A DNA stretch of 8,187 nucleotides from Arthrobacter sp. (lineage in GTDB: Bacteria; Actinomycetota; Actinomycetes; Actinomycetales; Micrococcaceae), in NCBI GenBank assembly GCA_018260285.1, contig JAGLBH010000071.1, forward strand, positions 1 through 8,187, given 5' to 3'. Of the stretch, positions 1 through 5,971 are shown piece after piece. The position numbers and the translations under genes are program-made. How positions within the stretch are numbered: the first letter of the stretch is position 1; the number at the start of each line of letters is the position of its first letter. The notes beneath the pieces are model-generated. The model did no database searches and had not been told where the DNA came from. It saw only the letters and a list, made by a program, of their open reading frames with translations.

Positions 1-136
1 CTGTGTTGGGCGAGTCCGGCTGCTAAGCTCAACGAAATTCTCACGGGAGTTGTTGCACCGACCCTTTGACACCACCGGGGGTTGAGCCGCCCCTTAAGAC
101 CCATTTTGCGGGAGGGGGCTGGGGCGGCCGGGGCGG
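1..136. other. Left-edge intergenic stretch with no supportable gene
   Basis: No convincing coding region is visible here. It lies downstream of the leftward VOC gene. It contains a TTGACA hexamer (66-71) without a well-spaced -10, a TAAGCT hexamer (24-29), and an 8-bp inverted repeat (GCCGCCCC at 86-93, GGGGCGGC at 121-128, with a second copy at 130-137). The inverted repeat could act as a weak terminator for the leftward gene, but its loop is 27 nt and no T-run follows on the minus strand. Nothing firmer can be said. Confidence 0.4.
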
Positions 137-937
137 CTAGCCCTCCTGCCCCGGGATGCCCTGGGCCACCTTGAAGGGGGCGCCGAAGGGATCGGTCAGC
201 GAGGCGATGCGGCCGAAGGGGGTGTCCTCGGCCTCCTGGAGCACGGCGCCCCCGAGGGAGACGGCGGTGGTGCAGGCGGCGTCGGCGTCGTCGACACCCC
301 AGTAGACCTGCCAGGAGGACGGGACGCCCTCGGGGAGGAACGCGGAGGCGTCCATGAGGCCGGCGGTGGCGTCGCGCCCCTCGCCCACGGTGAAGTAGCG
401 GAACTCGGGGGTGTCGCTCATGGGGAAGAGGCTCATGCCCAGCGCCCGCGGGTAGAACTCCTGGGCGGCCGGGAAGTCGCGGGTGGCGAGCTCGAACCAG
501 TACGGGGTGCCGGGGACGCGCAGTGCGCCGAAGCCCTTGTGCGTGCCGGACTCCCAGAGGCCGAAGACGGCGTCCCCGGAGTCGGCGACCATGGCCATCG
601 AGCCGAGGCCCGTGAGCTCGGTGGGCGGCATGTGCACCTGGCCGCCCGCGGCGACGACGGCCTCGACGCTCGCGCTGACGTCGTCCGAGGAGAAGTAGAC
701 GCTCCACGTGTCGGGGAAGTCCGCCATCTCGGGCTCCTTGGGCATGAGGCCCGCCACGAGCTCCCCGTCCTTGAGGGCGTTGACGTAGCCGCCGAAGCTC
801 TCGCGGGGCTCCTGGAAGGTCCAGCCGAGCACGGAGCCGTAGAACTCCCGGGCACGGGGCAGATCGGTGGTGATGAGGTCGGCCCAGACGGGGTCTCCCT
901 GGGCGAAGGTCGGGCGGGCGGAGGGCGTTGCGGCCAT
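137..937 (-). CDS. Two-domain VOC (glyoxalase/bleomycin-resistance fold) protein, Rv0577/CFP30B-like
   Basis: This 266-aa cytosolic protein is made of two tandem VOC (beta-alpha-beta-beta-beta) modules, roughly residues 12-130 and 143-262. The repeats are visible as VWADLITTDLPRAREFY (17-33) and YWFELATRDFPAAQEFY (146-162), each followed by a VGG/LGW-type turn, a 'W-x-VY' strand (W78-Y81 in the first half) and a closing strand such as FGLWES (125-130). VOC proteins bind metals or small ligands and include dioxygenases, glyoxalases and resistance proteins. The overall pattern (G-D/T-P-x-W-x-D-L start, GGQV-MPP centre, GLW end) resembles mycobacterial Rv0577 (CFP30B), whose length of about 260 aa also fits. 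The open frame extends 31 codons further upstream, but ATG at 937 is preferred: AAAGGA lies 7 nt before it (945-950 on the plus strand), and the longer form would run through the promoter. The substrate is unknown. It is divergent from the CitE-like gene. Confidence 0.88.
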   Translation of the reverse strand: MAATPSARPTFAQGDPVWADLITTDLPRAREFYGSVLGWTFQEPRESFGGYVNALKDGELVAGLMPKEPEMADFPDTWSVYFSSDDVSASVEAVVAAGGQVHMPPTELTGLGSMAMVADSGDAVFGLWESGTHKGFGALRVPGTPYWFELATRDFPAAQEFYPRALGMSLFPMSDTPEFRYFTVGEGRDATAGLMDASAFLPEGVPSSWQVYWGVDDADAACTTAVSLGGAVLQEAEDTPFGRIASLTDPFGAPFKVAQGIPGQEG

Positions 938-983
938 GGGAAGGTCCTTTGCGGGAGGCGGGGAAAAGCAGCGGTTGAACCAC

Positions 984-989
984 ATCCTA
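984..989 (-). promoter_or_regulatory. Putative -10 box of the leftward VOC gene
   Basis: Read on the minus strand, these bases are TAGGAT, a TANNNT-type -10 element. It predicts a start of transcription near 977, giving a leader of about 40 nt that carries the AAAGGA ribosome binding site (945-950). No good -35 hexamer is seen 16-18 bp upstream, where the sequence is G/C only. The call rests on the hexamer, its position and the absence of other candidates in the short divergent spacer. Confidence 0.45.
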
Positions 990-1029
990 GACCGCAGACC
1001 TCCGGCTCGGGAGGGGGGGAACCCTGCCA

Positions 1030-1035
1030 TAAACT
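1030..1035 (+). promoter_or_regulatory. Putative -10 box giving a leaderless CitE-like mRNA
   Basis: TAAACT ends 6 nt before the ATG at 1042. A -10 box at that distance puts the first transcribed base at or within a base of the start codon, so the mRNA would be leaderless, a common arrangement in actinobacteria. No Shine-Dalgarno sequence precedes this ATG, which agrees. The same layout recurs before the lipoprotein gene (TAGACT, 6 nt, GTG). No clear -35 hexamer is visible. Confidence 0.55.
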
Positions 1036-1041
1036 GGATGC

Positions 1042-1887
1042 ATGCCAGTCTTCAGAAACGCTCGCGCCGCATCCCTTCCCGCCAAGCTCTCCCGTTCGTG
1101 GCTGCTGGCCTCGGCGGTCGATGAGAAGAACTTCGCCCCGGCCCTGGCCTCGGAGGCGGACTCGGTCATCTTCGACATGGAGGCGGCCGTTCCCGAGGAC
1201 GGCAAGGACGAGGCGCGCGACCGCGTGGTCGAGGCCCTCTCCACGGGCATGACCGCCTGGGTGCGCGTCAACGGCAAGGACACGGAGCACTGGGCCAAGG
1301 ACCTCGCCGCCCTCTCGAAGGCCCCCGGCCTGCGCGGCGTCATGCTCGCGATGACGGAGAAGCCCGAGCAGGTCACCCACACCGCCATGCGCCTGCGGGC
1401 CGGCACGCCGGTCCTGGCCCTCATCGAGTCCGCCATCGGCATCGAGAACGCCACCCAGATCGCCCTGGCCCCGGGCACGTTCCGCCTGGCGTTCGGCGTC
1501 AACGACTTCCGCAAGGACACGGGCATCTCCGAGGACCCGATGGCCCTGGCCTATGCGCGCTCCCGCCTGGTCATCGCCTCCCGCGTGGGCGAGCTGCCCG
1601 GCGCGATCGACGGCCCCTCGGGCGGCCTCTCCGGGGCCGAGCTGGCGGAGGCCTGCGAGGTGACCCACAAGATGGGCATGACGGGCAAGCTGCTCCTCTC
1701 CCCGGACCAGGCCGTCGACATCAACAAGGGCCTGGCACCCCAGGAGGACGAGATCTCCTGGGCCCACGACCTCCTCGAGGCCCACGCCAAGGGCGCCAAG
1801 GTCGGCGACGGCTCCTACCTGCCCCGCCTGGCCCGCGCCAAGAAGATCGCCGACCTCGCCGACTCCTACGGTCTCTGGAACGCCTGA
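1042..1887 (+). CDS. Stand-alone CitE-like CoA-ester lyase (HpcH/HpaI aldolase family)
   Basis: This 281-aa protein has the TIM-barrel pattern of the citrate lyase beta subunit/HpcH/HpaI family. Visible blocks are LSRSWLLAS (16-24), ADSVIFDMEAAVP (39-51), WVRVN with the likely CoA/substrate arginine R75, LALIESAIGIENA (125-137) with the Mg-ligand glutamate E129, and LAFGVNDFRKDTG (149-161) with the second Mg-ligand D155. The 26-residue E-D spacing and the C-terminal GKLLLSPDQ block are typical. Family members cleave or form C-C bonds in (acyl-CoA) dicarboxylates such as citramalyl-, malyl- or beta-methylmalyl-CoA. No citF or citD subunit genes lie nearby, so it is not a fermentative citrate lyase component but a free-standing CitE-like enzyme. 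Its exact substrate is not readable from sequence. The N-terminal block lacks the usual FVPG. The start is ATG at 1042, probably leaderless. Confidence 0.88.
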   Translation: MPVFRNARAASLPAKLSRSWLLASAVDEKNFAPALASEADSVIFDMEAAVPEDGKDEARDRVVEALSTGMTAWVRVNGKDTEHWAKDLAALSKAPGLRGVMLAMTEKPEQVTHTAMRLRAGTPVLALIESAIGIENATQIALAPGTFRLAFGVNDFRKDTGISEDPMALAYARSRLVIASRVGELPGAIDGPSGGLSGAELAEACEVTHKMGMTGKLLLSPDQAVDINKGLAPQEDEISWAHDLLEAHAKGAKVGDGSYLPRLARAKKIADLADSYGLWNA

Positions 1888-1947
1888 TCCCGCTCCGGCC
1901 CCGTCCGCGTTACCCCGCGTTCACCCGGGCCTGGCACGCTGGGCCGC

Positions 1948-2838
1948 ATGGCTGGCAGATTCGTGGCGATCGGGGACTCCTTCACTGAGGGCCTGGGGGA
2001 CTGGAACCCCCGCTTTCCCAACGGCTGCCGCGGCTGGGCGGACCGCGTGGCCCGGCAGCTGGCCAAGCAGGACCCTGCCTGGACGTACGCCAACCTCGCC
2101 ATCCGCTCCCGCCGCCTGGACCGGATTATCGACGAGCAGCTCGAGCAGGCGCTGGCCCTCAGGCCCACGCTCGTCTCCTTCTACGCCGGGGGCAACGACC
2201 TCCTCGAGCTCAGCGCGGACGTGCCCGCCCTCATGGAGCGCTACGAGCAGGCGGTCGTCCGCATCCGGGAGTCCGGGGCGCAGGCGCTGCTCTTCACGGG
2301 GTTCGACGTCGCCCTGACCCCTCTCGTGGCACCCCTCCGCCGGCGGAACTGGGAGTTCAACGACGCCGTGCGCCTCATCGCCGCCCGCCACGACTGCCTC
2401 CTCGTGGACTACTGGAGCTTCGAGGAGTTCTCCCGCCCCGAGTACTGGGGCAGCGACCGCCTCCACATGACGGCCCTCGGCCACCGGCAGCTCGCCCGGC
2501 GCGTGCTCGAGGAGCTCGGCGTTCCCCACACGATCATGGACGAGGACGACGACGACGCCCGGCTCAAGGCCGCCCCGCGCGGCAGGCTTGCCCCGGTGCG
2601 GGCGGTGGGCCGCGCCGTGGCGAGCGAGCACGCGTGGATGACCACCTGGGTGCTGCCCATGTTCGCTCGCCGGCTCGCGGGGGTGACCCTGGGGGACAGC
2701 CTGGAGCCGAAGTGGCCCGTGCCCATTCGCCCGGCGCGGGGCATGAAGTGGAATGCGCGCAGGCGGGCCCGTCTGAGCGTCCCGCCGGGGACCTTCGTGG
2801 ATCCGGCCGATGTCGAAAGCCTGCGCCGTTCGGCGTAA
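1948..2838 (+). CDS. SGNH/GDSL-family hydrolase (esterase-like)
   Basis: This 296-aa protein has no signal peptide, so it is probably cytosolic. SGNH hydrolase blocks are in order: FVAIGDSFTEG (5-15) with nucleophile S11, the block-II segment NLAIRSRR (49-56), block III YAGGND (79-84) with N83, and block V DRLH (170-173) with D170 and H173 completing the catalytic triad. This family hydrolyses esters, lipids or acetylated sugars by a serine mechanism; the substrate here is unknown. Block II carries S54 where the family usually has the oxyanion-hole glycine. A C-terminal stretch of about 95 residues (205-296), rich in Arg and Trp, follows the catalytic core. The gene starts 60 nt after the CitE-like gene without a visible Shine-Dalgarno site; a weak -10-like CACGCT (1935-1940) ends 7 nt before the ATG, so it may be leaderless or read through from upstream. 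Confidence 0.88.
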   Translation: MAGRFVAIGDSFTEGLGDWNPRFPNGCRGWADRVARQLAKQDPAWTYANLAIRSRRLDRIIDEQLEQALALRPTLVSFYAGGNDLLELSADVPALMERYEQAVVRIRESGAQALLFTGFDVALTPLVAPLRRRNWEFNDAVRLIAARHDCLLVDYWSFEEFSRPEYWGSDRLHMTALGHRQLARRVLEELGVPHTIMDEDDDDARLKAAPRGRLAPVRAVGRAVASEHAWMTTWVLPMFARRLAGVTLGDSLEPKWPVPIRPARGMKWNARRRARLSVPPGTFVDPADVESLRRSA

Positions 2839-2841
2839 AAT
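2813..2841 (+). promoter_or_regulatory. Putative promoter of the AI-2E permease/DUF456 unit
   Basis: TCGAAA (2813-2818, 4 of 6 matches to TTGACA) and TAAAAT (2836-2841, 5 of 6 matches to TATAAT) are separated by 17 bp. The -10 box overlaps the TAA stop of the SGNH hydrolase gene, so the promoter lies inside the upstream gene's 3' end. Predicted initiation near 2848 leaves a leader of about 33 nt before ATG 2881. It is one of the best-matching sigma70-type promoters in the window. Confidence 0.55.
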
Positions 2842-2880
2842 GGGTGATTCTGGCTCTTTTCCCTACCGGACGGTTTGTTC

Positions 2881-4152
2881 ATGGGCATCCTCCCTTTCAA
2901 TTTCTTGAAGTCCCGGCAGCCCCGCGCTGTTGTGCCGGCCCCCTCGGAGTCGGCCGTGATGACTCACGGCGGCTCGAGCACGCTCGCGCGCCGTGCCGAA
3001 AACCCGGCTCCGCCGGTGGGCGGCGTGTGGAATGACGGCCTGGGGCGCGTCGGCTCGCGCGCGGCGCAGATCCTGCTCATCGGAGTGCTCGCATACTTCG
3101 TCGTCAAGGGCCTCGTGGCCATCAACGTCATCGTCATCGCGGTGGTCGTCGCCACGATTCTGGCCTGTGCGCTGAGCCCCGTCGTGGGCTGGATGCGCAA
3201 GGAGGGCATGGGCCGCCTCCCGGCGGCGATCACGACCTTCATCGGATCGATCCTGCTGCTCGCCGGCGTCATCTGGCTCGTGGTGGAGTCGGTCCTGAGC
3301 CAGTCGGGGACGCTCCTGCAGCAGTCCCTCACGGGCTTCGAGAAGATCCAGGCCTGGGTCAACACCCTGCCGTTCTCGGTGACGAACGACCAGATCCAGC
3401 AGTGGCAGGCCAAGCTGACGGAGACGCTCTCCTCCTCCACCGCCACCCTCTCCCAGCAGGCGCTCAGCGGCCTCTCCGTTGTGAGCAGCTTCGTCCTCAT
3501 GGCCGTCGTCCTCTTCTTCTTCCTCCTGGACGGGCCTCGGATCTGGAAGTTCATCGTGGACTTCGTCCCGGCGCGCTACGAGTCCCGCTTCGTGGAGGCC
3601 GGCCGCGGCTCCGTGAACGTCCTGGGCCAGTACATCCGCGGCACGGCCGCCGTCGCCTCGATCGACGCAGTCTTCATCGGCGCGGGCCTCGTGGCCACGG
3701 GTGTTCCCCTCGCCGTCCCCCTGGCGATCATCACGTTCCTCGGCGCGTTCGTGCCGGTCGTCGGCGCCGTGGTCGGCGGCATCTTCGCGGCGCTCGTGGC
3801 GCTCGTGACCAAGGGCGTCTCCACGGCGATCATCGTCACGATCATCGTGGTCCTCGTGCAGCAGATCGAGGGCAACATCCTCCAGCCCCGCCTCATGGGC
3901 GACGCGCTGAGCCTCCACGGCCTCGTCATCCTCCTGACGCTGGCCGCAGGCTCCACGATCGGCGGCATCGCAGGCGCTGTGCTCTTCGTCCCGATGACCG
4001 CCGTCGCCTGGCACTGGATCAAGGTCTTCCGAGGCAGGGGAGCCCCGATCATGCCCGAGGACGAGATCAAGCAGGCCAAGAAGGAGCAGAAGAAGGCAGA
4101 GAAGGAAGCCAAGAAGGCCGCCAAGCGCGCCGAGCGCGAGGCCGTGGCCTGA
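2881..4152 (+). CDS. AI-2E family transporter (PF01594-type membrane permease)
   Basis: This 423-aa integral membrane protein has a cytosolic, Pro-rich N-terminus (about 1-55), paired hydrophobic helices at about 60-95 and 115-140, a soluble/amphipathic loop (about 140-205, Gln- and Ser-rich), and a cluster of helices to about residue 385. Family signatures are FLGAFVPVVGAVVGG and QQIEGNILQPRLMGDALSLHG, the conserved Q-x-IE-G-x-I-x-P block. Family members have been linked to autoinducer-2 export, Na+/H+ antiport and other efflux; which applies here cannot be told. The last 30 residues form a highly charged Lys/Glu/Ala tail, probably a cytosolic helix. ATG 2881 is taken as start with a weak GGACGG (2868-2873) upstream; an in-frame TTG at 2875 would be too close to it. 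The DUF456 gene begins 2 nt after the stop, so the two are very likely co-translated. Confidence 0.9.
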   Translation: MGILPFNFLKSRQPRAVVPAPSESAVMTHGGSSTLARRAENPAPPVGGVWNDGLGRVGSRAAQILLIGVLAYFVVKGLVAINVIVIAVVVATILACALSPVVGWMRKEGMGRLPAAITTFIGSILLLAGVIWLVVESVLSQSGTLLQQSLTGFEKIQAWVNTLPFSVTNDQIQQWQAKLTETLSSSTATLSQQALSGLSVVSSFVLMAVVLFFFLLDGPRIWKFIVDFVPARYESRFVEAGRGSVNVLGQYIRGTAAVASIDAVFIGAGLVATGVPLAVPLAIITFLGAFVPVVGAVVGGIFAALVALVTKGVSTAIIVTIIVVLVQQIEGNILQPRLMGDALSLHGLVILLTLAAGSTIGGIAGAVLFVPMTAVAWHWIKVFRGRGAPIMPEDEIKQAKKEQKKAEKEAKKAAKRAEREAVA

Positions 4153-4154
4153 TC

Positions 4155-4649
4155 ATGGACTTCAACCTCGTCACGCTGCTGGCCGCGCTGGCCGTCGCCG
4201 CCGGCGTGTTCTTCACGATCGTCCCGGTGCTGCCGGGCTCCCTCATCGCGCTGCTCGGCCTCCTGGGCTGGGCCGTCGCGGAGGGCAACTCGGTGGGGTG
4301 GACGGTCTTCGCGGTCTCCGGACTCCTCCTGGCCGCGGGCGCCGCAGGGCAGCTCGTGCTGACCGGCCGCACGATGAAGCGCCGGCAGATCCCCGGCACG
4401 AGCGTCTTCGCGGGGGCTGCCGCCGGCGTCGTCCTCATGTTCTTCATCCCCGTGGTGGGCCTGCCGATCGGGTTCGCGGCCGGCCTCTTCGTCATGGAGT
4501 TCCTGCGGCAGAGGGACGTCCAGAAGGCGGTCTCGTCGAGCGCGGCGGCCCTCAAGGCCACCGGAGCGGGAATCCTCGTGGAGTTCGGCCTGGCCTCCCT
4601 CGCAGCGACGATCTTCTTCGCTGCGCTCGTCTTCTCCTCCCAGGTCTAG
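4155..4649 (+). CDS. DUF456 family small membrane protein
   Basis: This 164-aa, very hydrophobic protein has about four membrane segments (near 5-22, 24-42, 48-70, 80-115) and another at the C-terminus (about 138-162). The conserved PVLPGSLIALLGLLGWA near the N-terminus and the GTSVFAGAAAGVV... followed by PIGFAAGLFVMEFL are typical of DUF456 (PF04306), whose function is unknown. Family length (about 150-170 aa) fits. The ATG is 2 nt past the TGA of the AI-2E permease gene and only a distant GCGAGG (4137-4142) serves as Shine-Dalgarno, so translation is probably coupled. Its frame stays open far upstream, within the permease gene in another frame, but that upstream part is Arg/Pro-rich and reads as a GC-driven shadow. 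Confidence 0.87.
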   Translation: MDFNLVTLLAALAVAAGVFFTIVPVLPGSLIALLGLLGWAVAEGNSVGWTVFAVSGLLLAAGAAGQLVLTGRTMKRRQIPGTSVFAGAAAGVVLMFFIPVVGLPIGFAAGLFVMEFLRQRDVQKAVSSSAAALKATGAGILVEFGLASLAATIFFAALVFSSQV

Positions 4650-4660
4650 GCGTCTCGGGG

Positions 4661-4697
4661 GCTCCGGGGGCGGGCCGGCCCAGGCCGTCCCCGGGGC
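4661..4697 (+). terminator. GC-rich hairpin after the DUF456 gene
   Basis: Bases 4661-4673 pair with 4685-4697 as a 13-bp stem (two G-U wobbles, at 4663/4695 and 4670/4688) around an 11-nt loop that contains further complementary GGCC. It begins 12 nt after the DUF456 stop. No T-run follows, as is common for actinobacterial hairpin terminators. It would separate the AI-2E/DUF456 unit from the phosphoesterase promoter. Confidence 0.55.
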
Positions 4698-4707
4698 TTC
4701 ACGGGAA

Positions 4708-4762
4708 GTTCATGAGGCCGCCTCAGACGTGCGCGGGGGCGTTCACGGCTCATCCCTAGTGT
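4708..4762 (+). promoter_or_regulatory. Putative promoter region of the secreted phosphoesterase, with two GTTCA motifs
   Basis: TAGTGT (4757-4762) is a TANNNT -10 candidate that would start transcription near 4769, about 29 nt before the ATG. Upstream lie GTTCATG (4708-4714) and GTTCACG (4741-4747), exactly 33 bp apart. GTTCA(C/T) is the core of the PHO-box repeat unit described in Streptomyces, and 33 is three 11-bp periods, but the two positions between do not carry clear units. Phosphate control is therefore only a possibility. The -35 is poor. Confidence 0.35.
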
Positions 4763-4785
4763 GGGGGAGCCCTGCTCGCTCTCAC

Positions 4786-4791
4786 AGAGGA
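4786..4791 (+). promoter_or_regulatory. Ribosome binding site that fixes the phosphoesterase start
   Basis: AGAGGA lies 6 nt before ATG 4798. It selects this start over one 23 codons upstream (4729), which would place charged and Gly/Ser residues ahead of an otherwise clean signal peptide and would lie upstream of the probable promoter. Confidence 0.75.
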
Positions 4792-4797
4792 CTTCTC

Positions 4798-5907
4798 ATG
4801 CTTCCCCTGAACACCCGCACCTGCCTCTTTCTCACGCTCGGGGCGGTGACGCTCGCGGGCGTCGGCGCTCCGGCCTCCGCGCACGCCCCGGCTCCGGCCT
4901 CCTCGCAGACGACGACGGCGCCCGCCCCGACGGCACCTGCTTCGACCGTGCAAGCCCCGGCCGTGCCAGGCCGCTCGGTCAGCTTCGCGCTCTTCGGCGA
5001 CACCCCCTACGGGGACGCGCAGATCGCGGCCTTCCCCTCGACCATCCGGCAGATCTCCACGGCTCCGGGCATCCGGTACGCCGTCCACGTCGGGGACATC
5101 AAGAACGGCTCCACCCGCTGCGACACCGAGTACTTCCGCTGGGTCCGCACGGTCTTCGACACGTCCCGCGTGCCCCTCGTCTACACCCCGGGCGACAACG
5201 AGTGGACGGACTGCCACCGCGCGAACAACGGCTCCTACAACCCCCTCGAGCGCCTCTCCGCGCTCCGCACCGTCATGTACAACCGGGACGGCTCGCCGCT
5301 GGGCCGCGGCCACCTGAAGGTCCGCACCCAGGCGCGAGCCGGAATGCCGGAGAACGCCGAGTGGGAGACCAACGGGGTCCGCTTCGCCACGGTCAACGTC
5401 CAGGGCTCGCACAACGGCCTGGACCCGTGGACCGGCCTCGGCAAGACCCAGGTCACCCCCGAGCAGCAGGCGGAGTTCACCGCCCGCATGGCGGCCAACA
5501 CGGCTCAGATCACCCGCCAGTTCGACCGCGCCAAGCACGAGAAGAACACCGCCGTGGCCATCGTCCTCCAAGCCGACATGTTCGACTCCTACCTCGCGAG
5601 CGACCCCGCCGCCGCCCGCGCCGCCTTCGGCCCGATCATCAAGGCGATTGCCGACGGCGCCCGCACCTCCGGCAAGCCCGTCTACATCCTCAACGGGGAC
5701 AGCCACTCCTACAAGCAGCTCAACCCTCTCGCCCCGGGCTCGGCCTGGCTGGGGGTGTACGACGTCGCGCCCGTCTCCACCCTGACCCAGGTGACGGTGG
5801 AGGGAGCGGCGACAGTCCACGAGTTCACGAAGGTCACCATTCAGGCCCCGGTGGCTGTGCGGAAGGGCTTCGCTCCGCTCACCTTCACGCGCGTGCCGCT
5901 GAGCTAG
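4798..5907 (+). CDS. Secreted calcineurin-like metallophosphoesterase
   Basis: This 369-aa precursor has a Sec signal peptide: MLPLNTRTC, a hydrophobic run (about 10-24), then APASA-H as a likely cleavage site near residue 31. An Ala/Pro/Thr-rich linker (to about 62) leads into the enzyme. Metallophosphoesterase-type blocks follow in order: FGDTPYGD (D68), HVGDIKNG (D100), TPGDNEWTDC (D133, N134, E135), LQADMFD (Q258, D260) and NGDSHSY (D301, H303). These replace several histidines of the canonical DxH / GDxxD / GNH(E/D) / H / GHxH set, so the metal centre is variant, although the 'PGDNEW' form recurs in a bacterial subfamily. The mature protein has just two cysteines, C108 and C139, both next to active-site blocks and able to form a disulfide outside the cell. 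The likely role is hydrolysis of an extracellular phosphoester; the substrate is unknown. Placement before a PiT permease suggests phosphate scavenging. Confidence 0.83.
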   Translation: MLPLNTRTCLFLTLGAVTLAGVGAPASAHAPAPASSQTTTAPAPTAPASTVQAPAVPGRSVSFALFGDTPYGDAQIAAFPSTIRQISTAPGIRYAVHVGDIKNGSTRCDTEYFRWVRTVFDTSRVPLVYTPGDNEWTDCHRANNGSYNPLERLSALRTVMYNRDGSPLGRGHLKVRTQARAGMPENAEWETNGVRFATVNVQGSHNGLDPWTGLGKTQVTPEQQAEFTARMAANTAQITRQFDRAKHEKNTAVAIVLQADMFDSYLASDPAAARAAFGPIIKAIADGARTSGKPVYILNGDSHSYKQLNPLAPGSAWLGVYDVAPVSTLTQVTVEGAATVHEFTKVTIQAPVAVRKGFAPLTFTRVPLS

Positions 5908-5936
5908 GCCGGCGCTGAGCCGTCAGAGCGCTCTGG

Positions 5937-5965
5937 GCGGGCGGCTGCGCTCTGCAGCCGCCCGC
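5937..5965 (+). terminator. Strong hairpin terminator after the phosphoesterase gene
   Basis: GCGGGCGGCTGC (5937-5948) and GCAGCCGCCCGC (5954-5965) form a perfect 12-bp stem with a 5-nt loop (GCTCT). It starts 29 nt after the stop codon at 5907 and is preceded by a 12-bp palindrome CAGAGCGCTCTG (5924-5935). There is no T-run directly behind it, but the next inverted repeat (to 6051) is followed by one. It is the most stable simple hairpin in the window. Confidence 0.7.
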
Positions 5966-5971
5966 AGCCGT

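Noticed and set aside
66..71. TTGACA as a rightward -35 box
   Set aside because: The nearest -10-like hexamer (TTAAGA, 94-99) is 22 bp away and the following gene runs the other way.
48..86. Possible short leader peptide starting at TTG behind GGGAG
   Set aside because: It would be only 12 codons long, the GGGAG abuts the TTG with no spacer, and no downstream rightward gene exists for it to control.
121..138. Tandem 9-bp repeat GGGGCGGCc/GGGGCGGCt
   Set aside because: Only two copies of very GC-rich sequence, easily due to base composition; it also covers the VOC stop codon.
433..1785. Long minus-strand open frame spanning the VOC gene and the CitE-like gene
   Set aside because: It is Arg/Pro/Gly-rich with no family motif, crosses the divergent promoter region, and is antisense to the well-supported CitE-like gene; a frame kept open by high GC.
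3402..4154. Upstream extension of the DUF456 frame inside the permease gene
   Set aside because: The extension is His/Arg/Pro-rich without motifs and overlaps the permease out of frame; the DUF456 family begins at ATG 4155.
4729..4797. Earlier in-frame start for the phosphoesterase (23 more codons)
   Set aside because: It would spoil the signal peptide and lies upstream of the probable -10 box; AGAGGA 6 nt before 4798 marks the better start.
5924..5935. 12-bp palindrome CAGAGCGCTCTG as an operator
   Set aside because: It sits between a stop codon and a terminator hairpin with no promoter elements beside it; more likely part of the terminator region.
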